Below, piece by piece: positions 33,543 through 42,351 of a stretch of 64,000 nucleotides of DNA (the first letter of the stretch is position 1; every line of letters starts with the position of its first letter). The translations under genes were made by a program, and so were the position numbers. Origin of the DNA: Oscillospiraceae bacterium. Its GTDB lineage: Bacteria > Bacillota > Clostridia > Oscillospirales > Oscillospiraceae. The notes under the pieces are model-generated. The model ran no database searches, was not told the origin of the DNA, and worked only from the letters and a program-made list of their open reading frames with translations. The DNA lies in NCBI GenBank assembly GCA_017535635.1, contig JAFXTU010000022.1, forward strand, positions 1 through 64,000. The letters are read 5' to 3'.

Positions 33543-34598
33543 ATGGACAGGAAATTCACGCTGCACGTGAACGTGGACGCTTTTCTTCCCGCCACCGAGG
33601 CGGAGAAGGAATACATGGTGCAGATGCGCCCCTCCTCCACCTTTTTCCGGGACGGGGTCAAGCGCCTTTTAAAGAACCGCATCGCCACGATCAGCCTGAT
33701 CGTCATCATCCTCATCACCCTGGCCTCGGTCTTCATCCCCATGTTCTGGCCCTATTCCTACGACAACATGCTGGGCGTGACGCCGGGCAAGCCCGTGGAC
33801 GCCTCCTTCAACAACCTCCGGCCCTTTGAATACGGGCGGAGCGAGCAGAAGCGCCTGGAGGCCGGGGAAACCGTATTCCCCCACATCCTGGGCACCGACT
33901 CCTCCGGGCGGGACTACTTCATCCGCGTGGTCTACGGCACCCGCATCTCCCTGGCGGTGGGCTTCTTCGCCAGCATCATCGTCCTGGTCATCGGTATGAC
34001 CCTGGGCTCCATCGCCGGCTACTGCGGCGGCAAGGTGGATATGATCATCATGCGGATCGTGGACATCATCTACTCCCTGCCGGACATGCTCATGGTGATC
34101 CTGCTGGCGTCGGTTCTGAAAACGACCCTCACGCCGGTGATCGAGGGCACGGCCTTTGAGAAGATCGGCAGCAACATCATCAGCCTCTTCATCGTATTCG
34201 GCGTGCTCTACTGGGTGAGCATGTCCCGCCTGATCCGGGGGCAAATTCTCTCTCTGCGGGAGCAGGAATACGTCCTGGCCGCCCAGGCGGCGGGGGCAAA
34301 GGGCAGCTGGATCATCCGCAAGCACCTGCTGCCCAACTGCATCAGCGTGGTCATCATCTCCACCGCCCTCCAGATTCCCAACGCCATCTTTACGGAGAGC
34401 TTCCTTTCCTTCCTGGGCCTGGGCGTCAACGCCCCCATGCCCTCCCTGGGCTCCCTGGCCTCGGACGCGCTGAACGGGATCTCCTCCTACCCCTACCGGC
34501 TGGTCATTCCGGCGGTGGTCATTTCGCTGATCGTGCTGTCCCTCAACCTCTTCGGCGACGGACTGCGCGACGCCTTTGACCCGAAGCTGAGAACCTGA
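33543..34598 (+). CDS. oppC: oligopeptide ABC transporter permease (OppC/DppC)
   Basis: A 351-aa permease. It has the cytoplasmic N-terminal lead (residues 1-55) characteristic of OppC, then a first helix (ISLIVIILITLASVFIPMFW), the HILGTDSSGRDYFIRVVYGTRISL motif, and an EAA loop (YVLAAQAAGAKGSWIIRKHLLPN). A periplasmic-side insert (residues ~85-115) is slightly long. It follows oppB by 15 bp with an AAGGAGG site and partners with it to form the translocation pore. Confidence 0.95.
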   Translation: MDRKFTLHVNVDAFLPATEAEKEYMVQMRPSSTFFRDGVKRLLKNRIATISLIVIILITLASVFIPMFWPYSYDNMLGVTPGKPVDASFNNLRPFEYGRSEQKRLEAGETVFPHILGTDSSGRDYFIRVVYGTRISLAVGFFASIIVLVIGMTLGSIAGYCGGKVDMIIMRIVDIIYSLPDMLMVILLASVLKTTLTPVIEGTAFEKIGSNIISLFIVFGVLYWVSMSRLIRGQILSLREQEYVLAAQAAGAKGSWIIRKHLLPNCISVVIISTALQIPNAIFTESFLSFLGLGVNAPMPSLGSLASDALNGISSYPYRLVIPAVVISLIVLSLNLFGDGLRDAFDPKLRT

Positions 34599-34614
34599 GA
34601 AAGGAGCGGAAGCC

Positions 34615-35634
34615 ATGCCTTTACTTGAAGTCAGCGACCTTCACACCTCGTTTTTCACCCCGGCGGGCGAGGTCCGCGCCGTCAACGGCATTTCCTTCAA
34701 CCTGGACCGGGGCAAGGTCCTGGGCATCGTGGGCGAATCCGGCTCCGGCAAGTCGGTCACGGCGTACTCCATCATGCAGATCCTGGCCTCCACCGGAAAG
34801 ATCGTCTCCGGCTCCATCAAGCTGGATGGGCAGGAGCTGGTGAACGCCGGGGAAAAGGTCATGAAGACCGTCCGGGGCAACAAGGTCTCCATCATTTTCC
34901 AGGACCCCATGACCTCCCTGAACCCCACCTACACCATCGGGCACCAGCTCATGGAGGCGATCCACCTCCACACCAGCCGGGACCGGCGGCAGGCCAGAGA
35001 GCGGGCCGTGGAAATGCTGCGGCTCGTGAACATCAACGAGCCGGAAAAGCGCATGAACCAGTACCCCTTTGAGTTCTCCGGCGGCATGCGCCAGCGGATC
35101 ATGATCGCCATGGCCCTGGCCTGCGAGCCCGATATTCTGATTGCCGACGAGCCCACCACCGCCCTGGACGTGACGATCCAGGCCCAGATCCTGGAGCTGA
35201 TGAAGTCCCTCCAGGAGGAGCTGGGGATGGCGATCCTCATCATCACCCACGACCTGGGAGTGGTGGCCCAGATGTGCGACGAGGTCATCGTCATGTACGC
35301 CGGCTCCATCTGCGAGCAGGGCACCGCCGACGAGATCTTTTACAACCCCCGTCACGAATACACCAAGGGCCTGTTGCGCTCCATCCCCACGGCGGACACC
35401 GCGGGAGCCAAGCTGCAGCCCATCACCGGCACGCCCATCGACCTTTTGAATATGCCCAAGGGCTGCCCCTTTGCCCCCCGCTGCGAAAACGCCATGAAGA
35501 TCTGCCTGGAGCGGCGCTGCGAGCGCATGGAGATCAACGAAGAGCACCAGGCGGCCTGCTGGATGAACGTCAAGGCAGGCGTGGAGGACGGCAGCATCCC
35601 CATCGACACCCAGGAAGGCGGTGAGGCGAAATGA
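34615..35634 (+). CDS. oppD: oligopeptide ABC transporter ATP-binding protein OppD
   Basis: A 339-aa ATPase: Walker [12 protein letters not shown]-loop region [19 protein letters not shown] signature EFSGGMRQR, Walker [15 protein letters not shown] and the switch His in ITHDLGVV. The C-terminal oligopeptide-transporter domain carries a Cys cluster ([15 protein letters not shown], with a later C), typical of OppD/DppD and able to hold a 4Fe-4S cluster in some homologues. It overlaps oppF by 4 bp (ATGA), so translation is coupled. Confidence 0.96.
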   Translation: MPLLEVSDLHTSFFTPAGEVRAVNGISFNLDRGKVLGIVGESGSGKSVTAYSIMQILASTGKIVSGSIKLDGQELVNAGEKVMKTVRGNKVSIIFQDPMTSLNPTYTIGHQLMEAIHLHTSRDRRQARERAVEMLRLVNINEPEKRMNQYPFEFSGGMRQRIMIAMALACEPDILIADEPTTALDVTIQAQILELMKSLQEELGMAILIITHDLGVVAQMCDEVIVMYAGSICEQGTADEIFYNPRHEYTKGLLRSIPTADTAGAKLQPITGTPIDLLNMPKGCPFAPRCENAMKICLERRCERMEINEEHQAACWMNVKAGVEDGSIPIDTQEGGEAK

Positions 35635-36617
35635 GCCAAGCGCGTGATCTGCCTCTCGTGGAGGCAAAGCACCTCAAGGAATATTTTCCCGTGAACATCG
35701 GCATGTTCCGCACCAGGCCCCTCAAGGCGGTGGACGACGTTTCCTTCTCCATCCGCCGGGGCGAGACCCTGGGGCTCGTGGGGGAGTCCGGCTGCGGCAA
35801 GACCACCGTGGGAAGAACGCTGCTGCACCTCTACAAGCCCACCGGCGGCGAGATTCTCTATAACGGCAAGCCCGTTTCCAGCAAGGCGGACATTCACGCC
35901 TTCCGCAAGAAGGCCACCATGGTCTTTCAGGATCCCTACTCCTCCCTCAACCCCCGCATGACCGTCTCCGACATCATCGGCGAGCCCCTGGACGTGCACA
36001 AGATGTACGCTTCCAGGCAGGAGCGCCAGGAGCGCATTCTGGAGCTGATGAACCGGGTGGGCCTCAACAGCGAGCACGCCGCCCGATACGCCCACGAGTT
36101 TTCCGGCGGGCAGCGCCAGCGCATCGGCATCGCCCGGGCCCTGGCCCTGGACCCGGATTTCATCGTCTGCGACGAACCGGTCTCCGCCCTGGACGTGTCC
36201 ATCCAGGCCCAGGTCATCAACATGTTTGACGAGCTGCAGGCGCAGATGGGCCTCACCTATCTGTTCATCGCCCACGACATTCTGGTGGTACGCCACATCA
36301 GCGACCGCATCGCCGTGATGTATCTGGGCAAAATGGTGGAGCTGGCGGACGCGGCGGAGATCTACGAGCGCCCGCTGCACCCCTACACCAAATCCCTGAT
36401 GTCCGCAGTTCCCCTGCCCGACCCCAAGGCGGCCCGGGCCAACAAGCGCATCGTGCTCACCGGCGACATACCCAGCCCGCTGAACGCCCCCTCCGGGTGC
36501 CCCTTCCGCACCCGCTGCCCCAACGCCACGGAGGCCTGCGCAGCGGCAATGCCGGAATTCAAAGAGCTGGCCCCGGGGCACTACGTCGCCTGCCACCGGG
36601 CCGGCGAGCTGAACTGA
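35631..36617 (+). CDS. oppF: oligopeptide ABC transporter ATP-binding protein OppF
   Basis: A 328-aa ATPase partner of OppD: Walker [30 protein letters not shown], signature EFSGGQRQR, Walker [15 protein letters not shown], and a C-terminal oligopeptide domain with Cys residues ([15 protein letters not shown]). An SxxE-like loop KEYFPVN at the N-terminus is typical of OppF. With OppD it powers peptide import. A 77-bp gap with a small palindrome separates it from the binding-protein gene. Confidence 0.96.
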   Translation: MSQARDLPLVEAKHLKEYFPVNIGMFRTRPLKAVDDVSFSIRRGETLGLVGESGCGKTTVGRTLLHLYKPTGGEILYNGKPVSSKADIHAFRKKATMVFQDPYSSLNPRMTVSDIIGEPLDVHKMYASRQERQERILELMNRVGLNSEHAARYAHEFSGGQRQRIGIARALALDPDFIVCDEPVSALDVSIQAQVINMFDELQAQMGLTYLFIAHDILVVRHISDRIAVMYLGKMVELADAAEIYERPLHPYTKSLMSAVPLPDPKAARANKRIVLTGDIPSPLNAPSGCPFRTRCPNATEACAAAMPEFKELAPGHYVACHRAGELN

Positions 36618-36641
36618 CCCGCCCATCCCCAACGCTTCAAC

Positions 36642-36657
36642 CTATGTGAACACATAG
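36642..36657 (+). repeat. short palindrome between oppF and oppA
   Basis: CTATGTG (36642-36648) and CACATAG (36651-36657) form a 7-bp stem with a 2-base gap. It could be an RNA-processing or attenuation site that separates oppA expression from the upstream genes, or a protein-binding site. Confidence 0.4.
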
Positions 36658-36694
36658 TTTGAAAATAAGAATAGGAGAAAGGAAACCCCAGAAA

Positions 36695-38596
36695 ATGAAG
36701 AAGATTCTTGCACTGATCCTGGCTCTGGTCATGGTGTTTGCCCTCGCCGCCTGCGGCGGCGGACAGCAGCAGCCCAGCAGCCCCTCCGGCACCCCCGCGC
36801 AGAACGGCTCCGGAACGCCCTCCGGCAGCTCCGGCACGGAGGCCCCCAGCTCCGGCTCCGGCACGGAGGCTCCCCCCTCCGGCGGCGAAACGGCGGCTCC
36901 CGCGGCCAGCAGCATCGCCGTCTGCATCGCCTCCGAGCCCGACACCCTTGACCCCGCGCTGAACTCCGCCGTGGACGGCGCCACCATGCTCGTTCACCTG
37001 TTCTCCGGCCTTGCCAAGTGGACCCAGGACGCCAGCGGCGCCTTCCACATCGTCCCTGACCTGGCCACCGATCTGCCCGCCCCTGTCGCCAACGCCGACG
37101 GCACCGTCACCTACACCTACACCCTGCGGGACGCCGCCTGGTCCGACGGACAGCCTGTGACCGCGAAGGACTTTGAGTATGCCTGGCAGCGGGCCTCCAA
37201 CGTGGAGCTGGGCGCCGACTACGGCTATATGTTCGACGTGGTGAAGGGCTACAGCGAGGAAGACCCCGCCGCCCGTCTCGCCGTGGAAGCCAAGGACGAC
37301 AAGACCCTGGAGGTCACCCTCAACGGCCCCGTGTCCTACTGGAACGAGCTGCTGGCCTTCCCGGTGTACTTCCCTGTCCGTGAGGACGTGGTCGCCAACG
37401 AAGCCTGGGCCACCGATCCCAGCACCTACGTCTGCAACGGCGCCTACACCATCAGCGGCTGGAACCACAACAGCATCATCACCCTCCAGAAGAACCCCAA
37501 TTACGCGGACGCCGACGAGATCACCATGGACATCATCGAGTTCTATCTCTCCGACGACGCCAACAACATGCTCTCCAACTTCCAGAACGGCAGCTGGCTT
37601 CTGATCGACGACGTTCCCACCAACGAGATCGCCAGCCTGAAGGTCCAGTATCCCGACGAGTTCGTCGTCGCCGGCCAGATCGGCACCTACTACGTCTGCT
37701 GGAACATCAACGAGGATATCCTCCCCGCCTCCAGCGGCCTCACCGGCGTGGAGGCCGAGAATGCCCGCGCCGAGATCCGCCAGGCCATCGGTCTGCTGTA
37801 TGACCGGAACTATATCGTGGAAGAGATCGGCCAGGCCGGTCAGGTCCCCGCTTCCTCCTTCGTCGCCATGGGCATGACCAATCCCGACGGCACCCAGTTC
37901 TACAAGACCGCCGGTCACAACGACGGCTTTGACGGCTACTTCGACGTGTCCGTGGACGCCATCGAGTCCAATTACGCCTCCGCCGTGGAGACCCTGAAGA
38001 AGTACTACGACTTCGACGAAGCCACCCAGCAGTTCACCAACTTCCCCACCCTCACCTACCTCTACAACACCAGCGAGGGCCACAAGGCCATCGGCGAGTA
38101 TCTGCAGAGCGCAATGGCGGGCGTGGGCCTGGGCATGAACCTGGAAAACCAGGAGTGGGCCACCTTCCTGAACACCCGTAAGCAGGGCAACTACTCCATC
38201 GCCCGTAACGGCTGGCTGGCGGACTACAACGACCCCATCTGCTTCCTGGATATGTGGACCACTGCCTCCGGCAACAACGACGTGCAGTTCGGCAAGGGCG
38301 CCCACAAGGATGTGGCTGCCTACGACATGGACCTCACTCCCTACGGCTATGACGTCAAGGTGGAGGACGGCACCTGGGCCGAGACCTACGACGTGCTGAT
38401 CAGCACCATCAAGTCCTGCTCCGACGAGAACACCCGCTTCCAGCTGATGCACCTGGCTGAGGACATCCTTATGTCCACCGGCTGCATCGTGCCGCTGTAC
38501 TACTACACCGACATCTATATGCTGTCCAGCCGGGTGAGCGGCTTCTTCTCCAACCCCCTGGGCTACAAGTACTTCATGTACAGCTCCGTGAACTGA
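36695..38596 (+). CDS. oppA: peptide-binding lipoprotein OppA (SBP family 5)
   Basis: A 633-aa lipoprotein with lipobox LAAC near residue 18 and a Ser/Gly/Pro/Thr-rich tether (residues ~25-75). The family-5 signature follows: ASEPDTLDPALNSAVDGATML, WSDGQPVTAKDFEYAWQRASN, and the C-terminal YYYTDIYMLSSRVSGF. It captures peptides outside the cell for OppBCDF. The ATG at 36695 begins a perfect signal peptide; a TTG at 36659 would add 12 residues ahead of it. Two terminator-like hairpins follow the gene, closing the operon. Confidence 0.95.
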   Translation: MKKILALILALVMVFALAACGGGQQQPSSPSGTPAQNGSGTPSGSSGTEAPSSGSGTEAPPSGGETAAPAASSIAVCIASEPDTLDPALNSAVDGATMLVHLFSGLAKWTQDASGAFHIVPDLATDLPAPVANADGTVTYTYTLRDAAWSDGQPVTAKDFEYAWQRASNVELGADYGYMFDVVKGYSEEDPAARLAVEAKDDKTLEVTLNGPVSYWNELLAFPVYFPVREDVVANEAWATDPSTYVCNGAYTISGWNHNSIITLQKNPNYADADEITMDIIEFYLSDDANNMLSNFQNGSWLLIDDVPTNEIASLKVQYPDEFVVAGQIGTYYVCWNINEDILPASSGLTGVEAENARAEIRQAIGLLYDRNYIVEEIGQAGQVPASSFVAMGMTNPDGTQFYKTAGHNDGFDGYFDVSVDAIESNYASAVETLKKYYDFDEATQQFTNFPTLTYLYNTSEGHKAIGEYLQSAMAGVGLGMNLENQEWATFLNTRKQGNYSIARNGWLADYNDPICFLDMWTTASGNNDVQFGKGAHKDVAAYDMDLTPYGYDVKVEDGTWAETYDVLISTIKSCSDENTRFQLMHLAEDILMSTGCIVPLYYYTDIYMLSSRVSGFFSNPLGYKYFMYSSVN

Positions 38597-38621
38597 GCAC
38601 GGATCGGAAGCTTATCCCTGC

Positions 38622-38658
38622 GGAGGGGCGCCCCAAGGCGTCCCTCCCCTTCTATTTC
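38622..38658 (+). terminator. hairpin after oppA
   Basis: An 11-bp stem (38622-38632 with 38637-38647, one G-U), loop CCAA, followed by CCTTCTATTTCCC. Confidence 0.7.
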
Positions 38659-38681
38659 CCGGGAAACAGGCGGTCAGTTCT

Positions 38682-38721
38682 GCCGGAGGCCGAGGCGATG
38701 CCGCTCATCCCGGCTTTTTTT
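38682..38721 (+). terminator. second terminator after oppA
   Basis: GCCGG (38682-38686) pairs with CCGGC (38710-38714) around an inner GGCG/CCGC pair and is followed directly by seven Ts (38715-38721). Confidence 0.75.
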
Positions 38722-38811
38722 GATTTCATGGTAGAAATTTGAACGCTTCTCCGATAGAATAGAAAAAAGGATCCATCCGATCCGGAAGCAAACAGAACGG
38801 AGAGGATTTCC

Positions 38812-39759
38812 ATGCCGGTCACCATAGAGACGATCCGGGAGGCGCAGGAGCGCATCTCCCCCTACAGCCTCCGGACGCCGTGCCTGCGCCTGAACAGCCT
38901 GGATGAATTCCTGGGCTGCCAGGTCTACGTCAAGGCCGAGTGCATGCAGATCACCGGGGCCTTCAAGCTGCGGGGTGCGCTCAACAAGCTGCTCTCCCTC
39001 CCCAGGGAGCAGCTGCAGGGTGGCGTCGTCGCCGCTTCCTCCGGCAATCACGGCCGCGCCGTCGCCTACGGCGCGAAGCTGCTGGGCGCCTCGGCGGCGA
39101 TCGTGATGCCCCGCACGGCCCCCGGGATCAAGATCGACGGGATCCGCTCCCTGGGTGCGGAGGTCGTCCTCTGCGACGTTTCCCAGCGCTTCCGGGTCGC
39201 GGAGGAGCTCTGCCGGGAGCGCAATGCCGCCATGGTCCCGCCCTTCAACGATCCCGCGGTCATGGCCGGCCAGGGGACGGCCGGAATCGAGCTCGTGGAA
39301 CAGTGCCCGCCTCTGGACATGGTCGTCGTGCCGGTCAGCGGCGGCAGCCTTCTCGGCGGGGTCTCCGCCGCCGTCAAGGCCCTTTCGCCGGAGACCCGGG
39401 TCTTCGGCGCGGAGCCCGAGGCGCTGCCGCGCTACAGCGCCAGCCTCTCGGCAGGAGGGCCGGTCACGGTGGAAAGACACGCCACCGTCGCGGATGCCCT
39501 GGCCTCGGATACGCCGGGCAGCCTCTGCTTCCCGCTGGTGCAAAAGCACGCCGACGGCGTCGTGCCCGTGGACGACGCGTTTACGCTGCGGGGCATGAAG
39601 CTCCTGCTGCTGGAGGGCAAGCTATTGGCGGAGCCCTCCTCCTGCATCGGCATCGGCGCGGTCCTCCAGGGAAGGCTCCCCGTCTCTCCCGGGATGAAGG
39701 TCTGCTTTCTCATCTCCGGCGGGAACGTGGGCCTGGACCAGCTGGACCTGCTGAAATGA
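38812..39759 (+). CDS. PLP-dependent serine/threonine dehydratase family protein
   Basis: A 315-aa fold-type II PLP enzyme. The PLP lysine is Lys52 in QITGAFKLRGA; the Asn-loop SSGNHGRAVAYGA and the glycine-rich phosphate-binding PVSGGSLLGGVSAAVK are present, and the C-terminal ISGGNVGLDQL contacts the pyridine ring. It matches catabolic threonine dehydratase/serine racemase-type proteins without an ACT domain, so allosteric isoleucine control is unlikely. It may make 2-oxobutyrate or pyruvate and ammonia. The MoaF-like gene begins 66 bp downstream, so it could be the first gene of that operon or a separate unit. Confidence 0.92.
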   Translation: MPVTIETIREAQERISPYSLRTPCLRLNSLDEFLGCQVYVKAECMQITGAFKLRGALNKLLSLPREQLQGGVVAASSGNHGRAVAYGAKLLGASAAIVMPRTAPGIKIDGIRSLGAEVVLCDVSQRFRVAEELCRERNAAMVPPFNDPAVMAGQGTAGIELVEQCPPLDMVVVPVSGGSLLGGVSAAVKALSPETRVFGAEPEALPRYSASLSAGGPVTVERHATVADALASDTPGSLCFPLVQKHADGVVPVDDAFTLRGMKLLLLEGKLLAEPSSCIGIGAVLQGRLPVSPGMKVCFLISGGNVGLDQLDLLK

Positions 39760-39825
39760 ACCGTGTAAGTCAAGCCCGGCGTGCAGGCGTCGGGGATCAA
39801 GCATAACTGGAAAGGAGAAAACACC

Positions 39826-41550
39826 ATGTTCCGAACGAAGTACAGCGATCTCAAAAGCGACTTCATCGCCGAAAAGCTGGCCGCCGCCGGCGCGCCGGCG
39901 CAGCTCTCTTCCCCGCCTTCCTTGGACGGCGAAGAGTTCACCGTCGCGCTGGACAAGGGGCCGAAGCTGAGCTACGCCTTCGCTGAAGGACTTCTCCGCT
40001 TGGGCATCGGCGGAAAGAAGGCCGTGGGAACGGCCTACGGCGCGCTCCAGCTGAAAAACCTTCTGCTGGTGAGCTGCCTGCTCCCCGGCACCCAGACCGC
40101 CTATCACCTTGTTTTGGACCGGAAAACCGGCCTCGCCACCGTCTTCGAGACCTGGTTCAGCGACCCCAATTTCAAGGACGCCCGGGAGTCCCAGCGGGAG
40201 GTATACTTCGGCTGCCTGGCCGAGAAGGGCGCAAAGAAGCCCCAGGCGCGCCATGGCTTCACCAGCCGCTTTGAAAACAAGGGCATCGTGTGGACCGACG
40301 ATCAGGGCGAAAAGCTCCTCATCGTCTCCAACTCCTGCTATTACTCCACCATGGTGCAGCTCACCGCCCCGGACGGCGGCATCACGGTGGCCTTCCCCTC
40401 GGACTATATCAAGATCAACGACGAGCAATTCATCTACGCCCGGAACGAGGCGGAGTTCTCCGGCACCTTCGTCCTGGCGGTGATCGACCTCTTCCAGATG
40501 AAGGAGATCGGCGTCCGCCTGGGCTTCGACGAGGGGGACAAGCTGGACTGGCGGCTCTTTACCGCCGACGGAGAGCTGGCCGGGCAGCTGGCCACCTTCG
40601 GGAAGTTCACGGATTACGGCGGGAACTATGACGTGGAAAAGTTCGGCGGCATGGTGCTGAAGGAGGGCGTCACCAAGGTGCGGAGGCCCATCTACCGGGT
40701 CCACGGCGAGTACCCGGACATCACGGATGCCCAGGCGAAGAACGCCGGAAAGGAGCCCCATTCCTTCCCCATCGTGGACGAGACCGTCATGCCCTCGGGC
40801 AATTCCATGCCGGACAGCCCCTACCTCATCGGGAAAAAGCTCACCCTGCGGATGGATAACGGCCCCGCCTGGGAATACCAGTTCACTGGCCTCAGCACCC
40901 TCCGCTGGCGGGAAGCGGGCGCCCGCCGCTGGCACGACGAGACCTACAAGGCCTTTGAGCCGGACGAGGACCTCATCATGTTTGCCCATGTGCAGACCGG
41001 AACGCCCTACGGCCGGGGCATCATCGCCGCCGTGGACTTCAAGAACGGGCTTGCCACGGTTTTCCATTCCAAGATCGGCAACGGCTACGCCAACCGGGAG
41101 GTGGGCTACGATCTTCTCTTCGGCGTAGTGGAGACGGAGGGGGTCACGCCGCCGGAGCGGCTCAGGCACACCCGCACTACCGACCTGGTGGGCCGGGCCT
41201 TCACCTGGAACTATTCCGGCGGAGAGGCGGGCCTCACCAGCATGCACGTCTACACCTCCCCCTGGGCCTACTCCTGGACCATCTACCTGGACAACCAGGA
41301 GGGCGGCATGGTCTGGTCCTCTCCCTGCGAGTATGTGAAGCTGCGGAAGGACTGCTATATCATGAGCTGGGTGGAGGAGACCAGCGCCGGCGGCCAGGGC
41401 ACCGTCCTCATGAACCTGCGGACCATGCACGACTGCGGCATCTTCTACGGCCTCAACTTCGACGGCTCCAACGCGGTGGGCATGTCCTCCATCGGCGCCT
41501 TTGCCCGGGACGCCGGAAAGCTGGACATTCTGAAGTACTACACGCCCTGA
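39826..41550 (+). CDS. MoaF-like multi-calycin protein (574 aa)
   Basis: Composed of repeated MoaF/lipocalin-like beta barrels. Clear units start at SLDGEEFTVALDKGPKLSYAF (~25-110), LIGKKLTLRMDNGPAWEYQF (~335-420) and LVGRAFTWNYSGG (~455-560), each followed by a barrel strand such as YHLVLDRKTGLATVFETWF, GIIAAVDFKNGLATVFHSK and YSWTIYLDNQEGGMVW. The name MoaF comes from an old link to molybdenum cofactor genes; no cofactor-biosynthesis gene is here and the function is unknown. Cytoplasmic, no signal. An AAAGGAG site precedes the ATG at 39826. The tandem domain arrangement is unusual and fits a small-molecule-binding protein in the operon with the hydrolase and radical SAM enzyme. Confidence 0.75.
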   Translation: MFRTKYSDLKSDFIAEKLAAAGAPAQLSSPPSLDGEEFTVALDKGPKLSYAFAEGLLRLGIGGKKAVGTAYGALQLKNLLLVSCLLPGTQTAYHLVLDRKTGLATVFETWFSDPNFKDARESQREVYFGCLAEKGAKKPQARHGFTSRFENKGIVWTDDQGEKLLIVSNSCYYSTMVQLTAPDGGITVAFPSDYIKINDEQFIYARNEAEFSGTFVLAVIDLFQMKEIGVRLGFDEGDKLDWRLFTADGELAGQLATFGKFTDYGGNYDVEKFGGMVLKEGVTKVRRPIYRVHGEYPDITDAQAKNAGKEPHSFPIVDETVMPSGNSMPDSPYLIGKKLTLRMDNGPAWEYQFTGLSTLRWREAGARRWHDETYKAFEPDEDLIMFAHVQTGTPYGRGIIAAVDFKNGLATVFHSKIGNGYANREVGYDLLFGVVETEGVTPPERLRHTRTTDLVGRAFTWNYSGGEAGLTSMHVYTSPWAYSWTIYLDNQEGGMVWSSPCEYVKLRKDCYIMSWVEETSAGGQGTVLMNLRTMHDCGIFYGLNFDGSNAVGMSSIGAFARDAGKLDILKYYTP

Positions 41551-41579
41551 GAAGCATGATTCAAAAGGAGTGATCGAGA

Positions 41580-42350
41580 ATGTGGAACAGCTTTCAGGTT
41601 CGGGACTATGAGGGCATGATCGCCGAGACGGTGGAGATGCCCGGCCACGACGGCAAGCCCATCCGCGCCTATTATTCCCGGCCCCTGGGAAAGGATAGCT
41701 TCCCCGGCATCGTCCTGATCCCCCACATGCCCGGCTGGGACGAGTGGTGCCGCGAGACGGCCCGCCGCTTCACCGCCCACGGCTACGGCGTGGTCTGCCC
41801 CAACATCTACGAGGAATACGGCGACGGGACCCCCGGCGAAGTCTCCCAGAGGGCGATGAAGGACGGCGGCGTGGCCGACAAGGACGTGATGGGCGACGTG
41901 GCCGCCTCCCTCAGCTTCCTGCGGAGCCAGGCGAACGCCTCCGGCAAGGCGGGCGTGATCGGCATGTGCTCAGGCGGACGCCACACCTTCCTGGCCGCGG
42001 CCACGCTGGAGGGGATCGACGCGGCGGTGGACTGCTGGGGCGGCAGCGTGATCTGTCCGCCGGAGCGGCTGTCCCCCAGGCAGCCCGTGGCGCCGGTGGA
42101 CTGCGCGGACGGCATCCAATGCCCGCTGCTGGGCATCTTCGGCAACGACGACAAGTTCCCGCCTCCGGAGGACGTGGACAAGCTGGAGGCCGTGCTCAGG
42201 GAAAAGGGCAAGGATTACGAGTTCCACCGCTATGACGGCGCCGGACACGGCTTCTGGTACTACGACAAACCTATGTACCGACAGGAGCAGGCCATGGACT
42301 CCTGGAACAAGGTCCTGGCCTTCTTTGACAAGCACCTGAAGGAGCCCTGA
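41580..42350 (+). CDS. dienelactone hydrolase-family protein
   Basis: A 256-aa alpha/beta hydrolase. The nucleophile is Cys130 in the elbow GMCSGG, as in dienelactone hydrolases (not Ser as in most esterases). The acid is in IFGNDDKFPPPE and the catalytic His is in DGAGHGFW. These enzymes open lactones or related esters. It lies 29 bp after the MoaF-like gene and 1 bp before the radical SAM gene, so it is translated within one operon. The natural substrate is unknown. Confidence 0.92.
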   Translation: MWNSFQVRDYEGMIAETVEMPGHDGKPIRAYYSRPLGKDSFPGIVLIPHMPGWDEWCRETARRFTAHGYGVVCPNIYEEYGDGTPGEVSQRAMKDGGVADKDVMGDVAASLSFLRSQANASGKAGVIGMCSGGRHTFLAAATLEGIDAAVDCWGGSVICPPERLSPRQPVAPVDCADGIQCPLLGIFGNDDKFPPPEDVDKLEAVLREKGKDYEFHRYDGAGHGFWYYDKPMYRQEQAMDSWNKVLAFFDKHLKEP

Positions 42351-42351
42351 G

